Positions 16,552 to 25,443 of a DNA stretch of 64,000 nucleotides are shown here, piece by piece. Below the pieces are notes generated by a model. It did no database searches. It was not told where the DNA came from and worked only from the letters and a program-made list of their open reading frames with translations. Positions within the stretch are counted from its first letter, which is position 1. The number at the start of each line of letters is the position of its first letter. Source of the DNA: Caballeronia fortuita (GTDB taxonomy: Bacteria; Pseudomonadota; Gammaproteobacteria; Burkholderiales; Burkholderiaceae); assembly GCF_001544835.2 (NCBI RefSeq), contig NZ_FCNX02000021.1, positions 1 through 64,000 of the forward strand. Reading direction: 5' to 3'. The translations under genes were made by a program, and so were the position numbers.

Positions 16552-17682
16552 ATGAACGTCACCGCCCGCGAAACTCCCGCTCCCCGCGCCGCACCGGCGA
16601 CACCCGCCGACATGCCCGCGCTCGACGGGAGCCGCGTCATTCGCGCCTGCGAGCGCGGCTTCGTGCCCGATGCGCTGATGCGCCTCGGCATGCGCGCGCT
16701 GATGCGCCGGCGCCTGATCGACGAGCACGCCGACGATCCCGCTCAACGCACTCAGGCGTTCCAGCGATTTCTGGACGAACTCCGCGCGAGTCCCATCGCG
16801 ATCGATACGCAAGCCGCCAACGCGCAGCATTACGAGTTGCCGGACGCGTTCTTCGAGGCGCATCTCGGGCCGCGTCTCAAGTATTCGTGCGGCTACTATC
16901 CGCGCGGCGACGAGACGCTCGCTCAAGCGGAACTCGCGATGCTCGAACTGTATGCAAAGCGCGCGCGGCTCGCCAACGGCCAGCGCGTGCTCGATCTGGG
17001 CTGCGGCTGGGGCTCGCTCGCGTTGTGGAGCGCCCTTCGCTATCCGCGTTCGGAGGTCGTGGCGCTCTCGAATTCGCATGCGCAGCGCGCATTCATCGAA
17101 GCGCGGGCGCGCGCGCAGGGCATCGGCAACTTGCGCGTGGTCACGGGCGACGTCGTCGATTTCGAATTCGGCCGCGACGGGCCGCCGTTCGACCGGATCC
17201 TGTCGGTCGAGATGTTCGAGCACATGAAGAACTACCCGCTGCTGCTCGCGAAGATCGCCCGCTGGCTCGCCGACGACGGCCTGCTCTTCGTGCATCTCTT
17301 CGCGCACCAGACGCTCGCGTATCACTTCGCCTCGCGCGACGGCAGCGACTGGATGGCGCGCTACTTCTTCACCGGCGGCACGATGCCCTCGTCGAGCCTG
17401 CTGCTCCATTGTCAGGACGACATGCGCGCGGTGCATCAATGGTGGCTGAACGGAACGCACTACGAGCGCACCGCGAACCAGTGGCTCGCCGCACTCGATG
17501 CCGCACGCGATCGCGTCATGCCGATGCTGCAAACCGCTTACGGCGACGCCGCCGCCACCTGGTTCCGGCGCTGGCGGATGTTCTATCTGGCTGTCGCCGA
17601 ACTCTTCGGCTATGCGCACGGTACGCAGTGGGGCGTAGCGCACTATCTGTTCGAAAAGCGCGTACGGAGGGAGATGCCATGA
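16552..17682 (+). CDS. CFA-synthase-superfamily methyltransferase, CNMT-like subtype
   Basis: A 376-aa S-adenosylmethionine methyltransferase. Motif I is LDLGCGWGSLALW near residue 147, then SVEMFEHMKNYPLLL and FVHLFAHQTLAYHF. Segments such as DWMARYFFTGGTMPSS and WWLNGTHYERTANQWLAALD recall the plant coclaurine N-methyltransferase branch more than classic bacterial CFA synthase. The second methyltransferase of this operon (20459-21670) is a standard CFA-type enzyme, so the two are not simple duplicates. The substrate could be an unsaturated fatty acyl chain or an amine; I cannot decide from sequence. Its stop overlaps the lipocalin start (ATGA). Confidence 0.88.
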   Translation: MNVTARETPAPRAAPATPADMPALDGSRVIRACERGFVPDALMRLGMRALMRRRLIDEHADDPAQRTQAFQRFLDELRASPIAIDTQAANAQHYELPDAFFEAHLGPRLKYSCGYYPRGDETLAQAELAMLELYAKRARLANGQRVLDLGCGWGSLALWSALRYPRSEVVALSNSHAQRAFIEARARAQGIGNLRVVTGDVVDFEFGRDGPPFDRILSVEMFEHMKNYPLLLAKIARWLADDGLLFVHLFAHQTLAYHFASRDGSDWMARYFFTGGTMPSSSLLLHCQDDMRAVHQWWLNGTHYERTANQWLAALDAARDRVMPMLQTAYGDAAATWFRRWRMFYLAVAELFGYAHGTQWGVAHYLFEKRVRREMP

Positions 17683-18275
17683 AACGCGCGCTCATCGTTG
17701 CTCTGATCGCGGCGGGTGTCGTCGTGGCCGTGGCGAGTTGCTCCAGTCCGCCGAATCCGAACCCGCGCGCCGACCTGCCGCTCGAGACCGTAGCCGTCGA
17801 CGTGCCGCGCTATATGGGGCGCTGGTATGTGATCGCCAACATTCCGTACTTCGCGGAGCGCGACTATGTGGGCACGTACGTCGAGTGGTCGCTGCGCCCG
17901 GACGGCAAGATAGACGACGTCTTCCACGGCCGCAAGAACGGTTTCGACCAGGCGGAAACGACGCACCACTTCGTCGATACGGTCAAGCCCGGCAGCAACG
18001 GCGGCGAATGGAGCGTGCAGCCGTTCTGGCCGGTGCGCCTGACGCAGCTCACGCTCTATGTCGATCCGGATTACCGCTACACGATTCTCGGTTATCCGAA
18101 CAAAAAGCTTGGCTGGATCTTCTCTCGCGAGCCCACGATGAGCGAGGACGTCTATCGTTCGATGCTCGCGCGCCTCGATGCGATCGGCTACGACACCGCG
18201 CGCTTGCGGCGCGTGCCGCAGTCGCCCGGGCAGATCGGACAGCCCGGTTTCCAGAGTCCGGGCCAGCGCGATTGA
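17679..18275 (+). CDS. Outer-membrane lipocalin (Blc-like lipoprotein)
   Basis: A 198-aa lipoprotein lipocalin. The signal ends in AVASC with the lipidated Cys at residue 21. The lipocalin hallmark is RYMGRWYVIANIPYFAERD near residue 45, followed by barrel strands and YTILGYPNKKLGWIFSREP, which matches the Blc-type closing motif. Blc proteins bind fatty acids or lysophospholipids in the envelope, which suits an operon of lipid-modifying enzymes. The gene starts within the stop of the upstream methyltransferase. Confidence 0.92.
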   Translation: MKRALIVALIAAGVVVAVASCSSPPNPNPRADLPLETVAVDVPRYMGRWYVIANIPYFAERDYVGTYVEWSLRPDGKIDDVFHGRKNGFDQAETTHHFVDTVKPGSNGGEWSVQPFWPVRLTQLTLYVDPDYRYTILGYPNKKLGWIFSREPTMSEDVYRSMLARLDAIGYDTARLRRVPQSPGQIGQPGFQSPGQRD

Positions 18276-18366
18276 ACGCAGCCGCGACGCGTGTGTATTA
18301 GCGCGCGCTTCTTTCGTAACGAGCGGATATGGCCGCGCCGGCACGGCGCGAGGAGACCTTTCGGCA

Positions 18367-19668
18367 ATGCACGCATCCATACAGCGGCCAGGGCAGCGCA
18401 TTGCGGTGATCGGCGCGGGGATCGCCGGTCTCGCGAGCGCCTATTTGCTGTCGCGCGCGCATCGCGTGACGCTATTCGAATCCGCCGATTATCTGGGCGG
18501 CCACGCGCACACGGTCGACGTCACGCTCGACGGCGTGCGACATCCGGTGGATACGGGCTTTCTCGTCTTCAACGACCGCACTTATCCGAATCTCGTCGCG
18601 CTCTTCGACGAACTCGGCGTAAGCGCGCATCGCACCGACATGTCGTTCTCCGTGTCGCTCGACGGCGGGCGCTTCGAATGGGCCGGCACGAATCTGAACA
18701 CCGTTTTCGCGCAGCGTCGGCATCTGTTTTCCCCGGCGTTCATCGGCATGCTGCGCGACATTCTGCGCTTCAACGCATCGGCGCAGCGGCATCTGGAAGA
18801 GGTGAGCGCGAGCCGCTCCTCGCTCGGCGAACTGCTGATCGAAGGCCGATACGGCGCGCCGTTCCAGCGTCGCTATCTGCTGCCGATGGCCGCCGCGATC
18901 TGGTCGAGCGCCGCCGGCGACGTGCTGCGCTTTCCCGCCGCCACGTTCCTGCGGTTCTGTATCAATCACGCGTTGCTGCAGGTGAACCACCGGCCGCCGT
19001 GGAAGACGGTCGCGGGCGGCGCGCGCGAATACGTCCGCCGCATCGCCGCCACGCTCGACGACATTCGCCTGCAAGCGCCCGTGCGTGGCGTTCGCCGCGA
19101 TGCCGCCGGCGTGACGGTGTTGACCGACGATGCCGGTCCCGAGCGCTTCGATGCCGTCGTGCTCGCGACGCATGCGCCGACGAGCCTGCGCCTGCTCGAC
19201 GACGCCAGCGCCGATGAACGCGCGCTGCTCGGCGCCGTGCGCTATCAGCGCAACGTCGCCTCGCTTCATACGGACCGCGCCTTGTTGCCGCGCCGCCGGC
19301 GCGTGTGGTCGGCGTGGAATTACATCGGCGCGCGAACGCGGTGGGCGCGCGAAGCAACCCATCCGGTCTGCGTGAGCTATCTGCTCAATCAGTTGCAGCC
19401 GTTGCCGTTTTCGACGCCGGTGATCGTGACGCTCAATCCTGTCGACGATCCGGCGCCCGGCACGGAACTCGGCCGCTATGTCTATGAGCATCCGCTGCTC
19501 GATCTCGCCGCCATCGACGCCCAGGCGCGTCTGCCCGCCCTTCAAGGCGCGCGGCGTACCTGGCACGCCGGCGCGTGGACCGGCTACGGCTTTCACGAAG
19601 ACGGCCTGAAGTCGGCGCTCTGCGTGGCGCGCGACTTCGGCGTCGCGCCGGCGTGGGCCAGACCATGA
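18367..19668 (+). CDS. FAD/NAD(P)-dependent oxidoreductase (amine-oxidase/desaturase-like)
   Basis: A 433-aa flavoprotein. The FAD-binding Rossmann motif RIAVIGAGIAGLASAYLLSR is at residues 11-30, followed by VTLFESADYLGGHAHTVDV. The body contains PVDTGFLVFNDRTYPNLVAL, PMAAAIWSSA and AGAWTGYGFHEDGLKSA. This type recurs beside CFA synthase and DUF1365 genes in many proteobacteria, so a role in oxidising or desaturating acyl chains is likely. The start at 18367 follows GAGGAGA. Its end overlaps the DUF1365 gene by 4 bp. Confidence 0.88.
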   Translation: MHASIQRPGQRIAVIGAGIAGLASAYLLSRAHRVTLFESADYLGGHAHTVDVTLDGVRHPVDTGFLVFNDRTYPNLVALFDELGVSAHRTDMSFSVSLDGGRFEWAGTNLNTVFAQRRHLFSPAFIGMLRDILRFNASAQRHLEEVSASRSSLGELLIEGRYGAPFQRRYLLPMAAAIWSSAAGDVLRFPAATFLRFCINHALLQVNHRPPWKTVAGGAREYVRRIAATLDDIRLQAPVRGVRRDAAGVTVLTDDAGPERFDAVVLATHAPTSLRLLDDASADERALLGAVRYQRNVASLHTDRALLPRRRRVWSAWNYIGARTRWAREATHPVCVSYLLNQLQPLPFSTPVIVTLNPVDDPAPGTELGRYVYEHPLLDLAAIDAQARLPALQGARRTWHAGAWTGYGFHEDGLKSALCVARDFGVAPAWARP

Positions 19669-20462
19669 CGAACGTGCAACTACTGACCGGTCGCGTGATG
19701 CACGAGCGCGTGCGGCCGGCGCGGCATCGGTTTTCGTATCCGGTGTGCTACGTGTGCTGCGACGTCGCCCGACTCGACGCCTTGCAAAGCGCGTGGTTCG
19801 GCATCGACCGTACGCGGCCGTTCGCCCTCTTCTTGCGCGATTACGGGCCGCGCGACGGCAGCAATCTCGAACGCTGGATGCGCGCGCGTCTTGCCGAAGC
19901 AGGCATTCCCGCCGACGGCGACATCCATCTGTTGACGATTCCGCGCGTGTTCGGACTCGGCTTCAATCCGGTGAGCTTCTGGTTCTGCCACGACCGGACC
20001 GGAAGCTTGCGCGCGCTCTTAGCCGATGTGCGCAATACCTTCGGGGAACATCGCGGCTATCTGCTGAGCGCGCCGGATCACGCGCCCATCGCAGCCGAGA
20101 CCGTCCTCGTGTGCCGCAAGACGCTGCATGTTTCGCCGTTCTGCGACGTTGCGGGCGAGTATGCGTTTCGGGTGCGCCGGCGCGGCGACCGGCTTGCGAT
20201 CTCGATCGACTACCGCGACCGCGACGGCTTGCTGATCCGCACCGCGATCGGCCTTGACGCGCGGCCGCTTACGGGCGCGCTCGCACTGCGCACGCTGCTG
20301 CGCCAGCCGATGCTCGCGGCCGGCGTCATCGTGCGTATTCACTGGCAGGCGCTGCTTTTGTGGCTCAAGCACGTGCCTTTCCACGGCAGGCATCCGCCCG
20401 GTCGCGATGCAATGCGCGAAGCGACCGGCGCCAACGAATCCAACGACGAGGCCCGACCATGA
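19665..20462 (+). CDS. DUF1365 family protein
   Basis: A 265-aa protein of the DUF1365 family, whose biochemical role is unknown. Family motifs visible are HRFSYPVCYVCCDV near residue 21, LLTIPRVFGLGFNPVSFWFC near residue 88 and NTFGEHRGYLL near residue 123. It is translationally coupled on both sides: ATGA with the FAD oxidoreductase before it and ATGA with the CFA-type methyltransferase after it. This triplet (oxidoreductase, DUF1365, methyltransferase) suggests one pathway on a shared lipid substrate. Confidence 0.92.
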   Translation: MTNVQLLTGRVMHERVRPARHRFSYPVCYVCCDVARLDALQSAWFGIDRTRPFALFLRDYGPRDGSNLERWMRARLAEAGIPADGDIHLLTIPRVFGLGFNPVSFWFCHDRTGSLRALLADVRNTFGEHRGYLLSAPDHAPIAAETVLVCRKTLHVSPFCDVAGEYAFRVRRRGDRLAISIDYRDRDGLLIRTAIGLDARPLTGALALRTLLRQPMLAAGVIVRIHWQALLLWLKHVPFHGRHPPGRDAMREATGANESNDEARP

Positions 20463-21670
20463 ACCTGCTGCGGTCGTTTTCCGCGCAAACGGCGATGCCG
20501 CCTTCCGCGCGGATCTTTCTCAATCTGCTGCGGCGAATACGTGTGGGCCATCTCGTGCTCGTCACGCCGGACGGCGACCGCTGCGTGTTCGGCGACCCGC
20601 TGATGCAGCCGTCGGCATACCTCGAGATTCACGACTGGCGCGCATGCCGCACGATCCTGCGCGCGGGCGATATCGGCTTCGCACAGGCGTATCGCGCCAA
20701 TTGGCTCGATACGCCCGATCCGTGCGCCGTGCTGCGGCTCGCCATCCGCAACGAGGCGCAACTGCATCGCACCTTCGCGGGCGGCGTGCTCGCGCAGTGC
20801 TGGAACAGCTTGCGGCACCGGCTGCGGCGCAACACGCGCGCGGGCAGCCGGCGCAACATCCACGCGCATTACGACATCGGCAATAGGTTCTACGGACTCT
20901 GGCTCGATCCGAGCTGGACGTATTCGAGCGCCTGGTTCGACGGCGACGCGCAACTCACGCTCGAAGCGGCGCAGGCGCGCAAGTACCAGCGGATCGTCGA
21001 TACGCTGGGCTTGCGTCCCGGCATGCGTGTGCTCGAAATAGGCTGCGGCTGGGGCGGTTTTGCGCAGCACGCCGCGCGGCTCGGCATTCAGGTGCGCGGT
21101 GTGACGATTTCGCCCGCGCAGCAGGAATTCGCCGCCGCACGCATGGAACGCGAAGACCTCGGCGAGCTCGCGACTATCGAACTTCGCGACTACCGCGACT
21201 TGAACGGCCAGTACGACGCGATCGTCTCGATCGAGATGTTCGAAGCGGTCGGCGAAGCGTTCTGGCCGGACTACTTTCGCACGCTGCGGCGCTGTCTGAG
21301 GCCGGGCGCGCAGGCGCTCGTGCAGTCGATCACCATAGACGACGCGCATTTCACCGCGTACCGTGCTTCGAGCGATTTCATCCGCGAGACGATCTTTCCA
21401 GGCGGCATGCTGCCAAGCCCGGAGCGCTTCGAGCGCGCTGCGCGGCGCGGCGGCTTCATGTCACGCACGACGCTTGCCTTCGGCGCGGATTACGCGCTCA
21501 CGTTGCGGCACTGGCGCCGGGCTTTCGAGGCGCGTCTGGATGCGGTGCGCGCGCAAGGTTTCGACGAGAACTTCGTGCGAACGTGGCGTTTGTATCTGGC
21601 CTATTGCGAAGCCGGTTTCGACGAAGCGCGGACGAATGTCATGCACTTTGTCGTGACGCGTGATGAGTAG
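20459..21670 (+). CDS. Cyclopropane-fatty-acyl-phospholipid synthase family methyltransferase
   Basis: A 403-aa enzyme with the full CFA-synthase layout. An N-terminal lipid-binding region (about residues 1-130) precedes NIHAHYDIGNRFYGLWLDPS, motif I VLEIGCGWGGFAQHAA near residue 190, and SIEMFEAVGEAFWPDYF. It ends with FIRETIFPGGMLPSPERF and a conserved RTWRLYLAYCEAGF. It transfers a methylene or methyl group from S-adenosylmethionine to an unsaturated acyl chain of a membrane phospholipid. Product type (cyclopropane ring or methyl branch) cannot be told from sequence. Confidence 0.93.
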   Translation: MNLLRSFSAQTAMPPSARIFLNLLRRIRVGHLVLVTPDGDRCVFGDPLMQPSAYLEIHDWRACRTILRAGDIGFAQAYRANWLDTPDPCAVLRLAIRNEAQLHRTFAGGVLAQCWNSLRHRLRRNTRAGSRRNIHAHYDIGNRFYGLWLDPSWTYSSAWFDGDAQLTLEAAQARKYQRIVDTLGLRPGMRVLEIGCGWGGFAQHAARLGIQVRGVTISPAQQEFAAARMEREDLGELATIELRDYRDLNGQYDAIVSIEMFEAVGEAFWPDYFRTLRRCLRPGAQALVQSITIDDAHFTAYRASSDFIRETIFPGGMLPSPERFERAARRGGFMSRTTLAFGADYALTLRHWRRAFEARLDAVRAQGFDENFVRTWRLYLAYCEAGFDEARTNVMHFVVTRDE

Positions 21671-21860
21671 CGGGCACGACACGATCCAGAACCACGCCGA
21701 TGATGCTTCACGGCGGCGATGCAACGTCCGCGTTGATGGTTGGCACCGGGCTGACTCGTTAGCGCGCGCCTTTGCGTTCGTCTCCCTCTTCCTGCTCGTG
21801 CTTTGGCTGGGCTTCAATCTCGCTTGGCACTTCGATCGCGCGAAGGTCTTCAATGGCTGA
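21663..21860 (+). CDS. Possible small single-pass membrane protein
   Basis: A 65-aa frame that starts within the last codons of the CFA-type gene (8-bp overlap). It has one strong membrane helix (SLARAFAFVSLFLLVLWLGF, about residues 34-53) and a short charged tail. Overlap with the operon end and the clear helix suggest a real small protein. The N-terminal 30 residues look irregular, and no family is recognised. Confidence 0.4.
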   Translation: MSSGHDTIQNHADDASRRRCNVRVDGWHRADSLARAFAFVSLFLLVLWLGFNLAWHFDRAKVFNG

Positions 21861-22355
21861 CTTCGATCGCCATACCGAACAGAAAGCCTGCCCTTGACCT
21901 TTCGTCATATCGCGCGCCCGGTGGCGTCTCCTTGGGAGGCAGTCGGCTAAGAAGAGGCTGCGATCGGGCAAATAATATAGTTGACTGATCGATCGAACAG
22001 TTTTACCATGCCTTCAGATCGCAATGGTGCTTCTCTGCCCTGCCTTAACGCAAGAAGGCTCGGCAGCGCACGTCAAGGTGCGTTTGCGTCAAGACAGTCA
22101 AAGCAACATTGCGAAGCGGACCGTTCATCAAGAGTGCCTGCTAGCACCGTCGGGCGTCGACTCGCGCTGATGCAATGTGGATGCGATGTCTTCGGAAAAC
22201 GATACTGACGCGGCCCACGGAGTGATGGCAGCAAGACGATTTTTCCTGACGGCACGAACATCAACATATTGCAGTATCCATCAACCCATTCATGGCCATA
22301 TCGATTGGCCGTGTAAAGACTTTCACGCCTTCGCTTCCTTCGCCGGGACATTGTA
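21861..22355. other. Gene-free stretch upstream of the DHA2 transporter
   Basis: About 495 bp with no convincing gene. It contains a TetR-type operator-like sequence at 21981-22002. The sequence 22010-22350 is less GC-rich than its neighbours and may hold a lost gene, but no domain could be read in any frame. Confidence 0.45.
21981..22002. promoter_or_regulatory. TetR-type operator-like site 1
   Basis: TTGACTGATCGATCGAACAG followed by TT. Its first 14 bases are identical to the perfect palindrome at 29446-29465, and its end (GAACAGTT) matches the site at 29366-29385. This points to control of nearby expression by the same TetR protein (31355-32137). Confidence 0.5.
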
Positions 22356-23810
22356 ATGAACAAGACAATCAACGACGCGGACCCGCGCCGATGGGCCGCG
22401 CTTTGTGTATTGCTTACCGGAACGCTGCTTCCGCCACTCGATTTCTTCATCGTGAACGTAACCTTGCCCGTCATTCGCTCGCAATTGGGCGCAAGCGATG
22501 CATTGACTCAATTGGTGGTATCGGTATATGCCGCAGCGTATGCCGTAACTCTGATCCTCGGCGGACGCCTTGGTGATTTGTATGGACGCCGGAAAGTTTA
22601 CATCGGCGGCATGCTGGGCTTTGGTCTCGCCTCGGCAGTGTGCGGCCTGGCGACATCCGCGAGTGTCCTGATCGTAGGGCGGCTACTGCAAGGCGTCGCT
22701 GCCGCTATCACGGCACCGCAGTCTCTTGCCTCCATCCACGCAATATTTCCTGCCGAAGAAAAAAGTCGGGCACTCGGCTTTTATGGCGCGACATTCGGGC
22801 TGGCGTCCGTCGGAGGGCAAATCCTCGGAGGCGCGCTGGTAAGCCTGGACCTGCTTGGACTCGGATGGCGCAGCGTATTCCTGATCAATCTGCCTGTCAT
22901 TGTCGTTGCTGTGCCCGCAGCGATGAAACTCTTGAGCGAAAGTAAGGCAGCGGACGCGCGGCAACTCGATGTGAAAGGTGCGTTGCTTCTCGCTACGGGT
23001 CTGTTGGCGCTCATCGTTCCGCTCATCGAGGGACGCGAACAAGGTTGGCCTTGGTGGTGTGCCGTGCTTCTGTCGGCGAGCCCGCTCCTGCTTTTGCTTT
23101 TCTGGCGCTATGAACGGAGGGTCGAACTACGCGGCGGATCTCCGCTCGTGGTGTTCTCGCTGTTCGAATCACGCGGCCTTCGACGGAGCTTGCTCGCGAC
23201 ATTCTTCTTCTACGCACTGGCTTCTTTCTTCCTCATTTTCGCCGTCTTCCAGCAGTCGAGCCTGGGACGAAACGCGTTGTCCGCCGGTCTGGCCATTCTT
23301 CCGCTTGGCGTCGGCTTTCTTCTCGGCCCGCTTCTCAGCGCGCGCCTGATTAAATGGCTCGGTGCGGGAACGCCTATCGTCGGAATGGCGATGGAAGCAC
23401 TAGGACTCTTTGCAACCGCCGGCATGGCGCTTGCAGCGCACGCAAACTGGCTCTGGCTTCCGCTCTTCTTCATCGGCCTGGGACAAGGCATCGCCTTGCC
23501 CACGTTAGTCCGATTGAATGTCGACCAGGTTCCGGCGCGCTGGGCCGGCTTGGCCGCCGGCCTCGTCAACTCCACCTTGCAGATCAGCGCTGCGATTTTC
23601 GTGGCCGTGATCGGGGGACTCTTCTTTACCCTTGCGCCGGATGGCGCGAGCGTCGAGGCCGTCACTTCCGGCTTTGCAATTTCGTGCGCGGTGATTGGAT
23701 TGATGCTGGCAATCGCGTCGATCGTTACTCGGAGAAGTCTTGCCGCTTCGTCTTCGGAACACAAGCCCAGGGTGACGCTGAAGCGTGAAACGGCGACTAG
23801 TAAGTCGTGA
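22356..23810 (+). CDS. MFS transporter, DHA2 (EmrB/QacA-like) drug or solute exporter
   Basis: A 484-aa integral membrane protein with about 14 hydrophobic segments, as in the DHA2 family. The first helix carries LLPPLDFFIVNVTLPVI, the loop motif GGRLGDLYGRRKVYIGG follows, and LLQGVAAAITAPQSLASI is the motif-C region. It exports drugs or metabolites by proton antiport. No membrane-fusion (EmrA-type) partner is adjacent. An operator-like site of the downstream TetR system lies about 350 bp upstream, which may tie this pump to the catabolic cluster. Confidence 0.9.
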   Translation: MNKTINDADPRRWAALCVLLTGTLLPPLDFFIVNVTLPVIRSQLGASDALTQLVVSVYAAAYAVTLILGGRLGDLYGRRKVYIGGMLGFGLASAVCGLATSASVLIVGRLLQGVAAAITAPQSLASIHAIFPAEEKSRALGFYGATFGLASVGGQILGGALVSLDLLGLGWRSVFLINLPVIVVAVPAAMKLLSESKAADARQLDVKGALLLATGLLALIVPLIEGREQGWPWWCAVLLSASPLLLLLFWRYERRVELRGGSPLVVFSLFESRGLRRSLLATFFFYALASFFLIFAVFQQSSLGRNALSAGLAILPLGVGFLLGPLLSARLIKWLGAGTPIVGMAMEALGLFATAGMALAAHANWLWLPLFFIGLGQGIALPTLVRLNVDQVPARWAGLAAGLVNSTLQISAAIFVAVIGGLFFTLAPDGASVEAVTSGFAISCAVIGLMLAIASIVTRRSLAASSSEHKPRVTLKRETATSKS

Positions 23811-24118
23811 AAGTTTGCCCCATGGCGCTGAGCCACGAATGCTCGATTCGTCTCTGAATCGTTGAAGGCCGGTTCGAGCTTCGGCCGCGGCCCAGTATCG
23901 CTGCGATCCTGTTGAGTAGCGACGGCTGCCTTCCGCTCTGCGTCATGCATTGGGAACGCTCGCTGCCCCGATCTCATGCAGATCGAGGCAACAAACAGCG
24001 CTCAGAACGAAACTCCGGCACGTGACTCGAATCGTTCACGCGCCGGCAAACTGTCTCCACACTCGCGCGGCGTGAAAGTCGGCCGGTTCGCTACCGCTGC
24101 ATGCACGCGTCGATGCGC
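23811..24118. other. Convergent gap, nothing recognised
   Basis: About 308 bp between the converging transporter and molybdenum hydroxylase genes. No gene, RNA or clear hairpin terminator was found. Confidence 0.5.
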
Positions 24119-24586
24119 CTATGCCGGCTCGCCATGCGCGGCGCGCCAGATCGCATTGACAATGCTTTCGTATCCGGTGCATCGACAGAGATTGCCGCTG
24201 ATGGCATGTCGAATCTCGTCGTGACTCGGCGATGGATTGCGCTTCAGCAAGTCGGCCGCCGCAATGAGCATGCCGCTCGTGCAAAAGCCGCACTGAAAGC
24301 TATTATCCGCGATGAAAGCTTCCTGGAGCTTCTCTATCCCGTCGCAGCCTTCGATGGTTCGAACGTCGTTTCCCGCAATCGACGCGGCCAGTATGAGACA
24401 GGATTTTCGTACTTCGCCGTCGAACAGCACGGTGCACGCTCCGCAGTCGCCGGTGAGACAACCGACGCGCGTGCCTTTCGAATCGAGCGTGTCGCGGATC
24501 AGTTCCACCAGCAGCAGCCGGGAGTCCGCCAAGGCCGTATGCGGCTGGCCGTTGAGCGTGAGCTTGACTTCGATGTCAGCTTTCAT
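24119..24586 (-). CDS. Molybdenum hydroxylase small [2Fe-2S] subunit (CoxS/QorS-like)
   Basis: A 155-aa iron-sulfur subunit. The plant-ferredoxin-type cluster has GCLTGDCGACTV with a later Cys in VRKSC. The second cluster has CGFCTSGM and LCRCTGY. It passes electrons between the molybdopterin and FAD subunits of a xanthine-oxidase-family hydroxylase. It is the last gene of the minus-strand block MFS-L-M-S and overlaps the FAD subunit gene by 4 bp. Confidence 0.95.
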   Translation of the reverse strand: MKADIEVKLTLNGQPHTALADSRLLLVELIRDTLDSKGTRVGCLTGDCGACTVLFDGEVRKSCLILAASIAGNDVRTIEGCDGIEKLQEAFIADNSFQCGFCTSGMLIAAADLLKRNPSPSHDEIRHAISGNLCRCTGYESIVNAIWRAAHGEPA

Positions 24587-25443
24587 GTCTCTCTTTCCAT
24601 GAGTAAGTCTCGCAGATGCCTCTTCACCACGCCTGGCACGACGGCGCGCCGATATTCGGCATCGGCCAATTCATCGCTCCACCCTTCTCCGACGAGATCC
24701 AGCATGCACGCCGCCGCTCGCTCGATGAGCTCATCGATCTGGCCAGGCGCTGGATCGTCGATAACGAAGTGGCGATAGGCCGGCCGGCGCCCCGCCGCGC
24801 CGACTGCAAGCCGCACGCTCGTCTGCTCGCCGCGATGCAGCGAGCAGGCCACCGTGACGATAGGCCAGGAACTGGAACTCGCTTTGTATTTCTGATAACG
24901 GCACGCAACGAGAGTCGAGTCCAGTGGCAACAGAATGCCGGCCAGAAACTCGTCGTCGCGTTTCGCGGTACGGAAAGCATCCACGAAAAATTCGTGAGCG
25001 GGAATGCATCGCACGCCTTGCGCCGAGCGCAGCTCGAACACAGCCTCGAGTGCGCTAAGACAGCCCGGCGCATCCGAGGACGGGTTCGCGAAGCTCGCCG
25101 AGCCGCCTAGCGTGCCCTGATTGACGATGGAAGCCCCACCGGTTATTTGCGCCGCCATTGCCGCGAGAAGCGGTGCATGGCGCGCGACAAGCGGCGAGGC
25201 GAGCAGCTTCGCGTAGGTCGCCATTGAACCGACGCGCAGATGTGCTTCTTCAAGCGTAACGTCGTCGAGACCGAGCGAGGCCAGACTCATTACATGCGCG
25301 GGAAGCATCAGGTTTGCCGACATCGACGGTATCAGCATCGTGCCGCCGCCGAGTACCGAAACATCGGCGCCGAAGCTGGCGAGCAACGCAGTGGCCTCGT
25401 CGAGATTGCGAGGCAGATGGAACTCGAAGCGTCGTCCGATCAC
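24583..25443 (-). CDS. Molybdenum hydroxylase medium FAD-binding subunit (CoxM-like)
   Basis: A 286-aa FAD subunit. It has the two typical FAD motifs, LGGGTMLIPSM near residue 30 and TLGGSASFANPSSDAP near residue 110, followed by the CO-dehydrogenase flavoprotein C-terminal domain. It accepts electrons from the iron-sulfur subunit. Its ends overlap the large subunit gene (4 bp) and the small subunit gene (4 bp), so the three are translated as a unit. Confidence 0.93.
   Translation of the reverse strand: MIGRRFEFHLPRNLDEATALLASFGADVSVLGGGTMLIPSMSANLMLPAHVMSLASLGLDDVTLEEAHLRVGSMATYAKLLASPLVARHAPLLAAMAAQITGGASIVNQGTLGGSASFANPSSDAPGCLSALEAVFELRSAQGVRCIPAHEFFVDAFRTAKRDDEFLAGILLPLDSTLVACRYQKYKASSSSWPIVTVACSLHRGEQTSVRLAVGAAGRRPAYRHFVIDDPAPGQIDELIERAAACMLDLVGEGWSDELADAEYRRAVVPGVVKRHLRDLLMERET

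Noticed and set aside
16887..18275. 462-aa plus-strand ORF
   Set aside because: Only its last 198 residues are real (lipocalin); the rest is a shadow of the methyltransferase gene.
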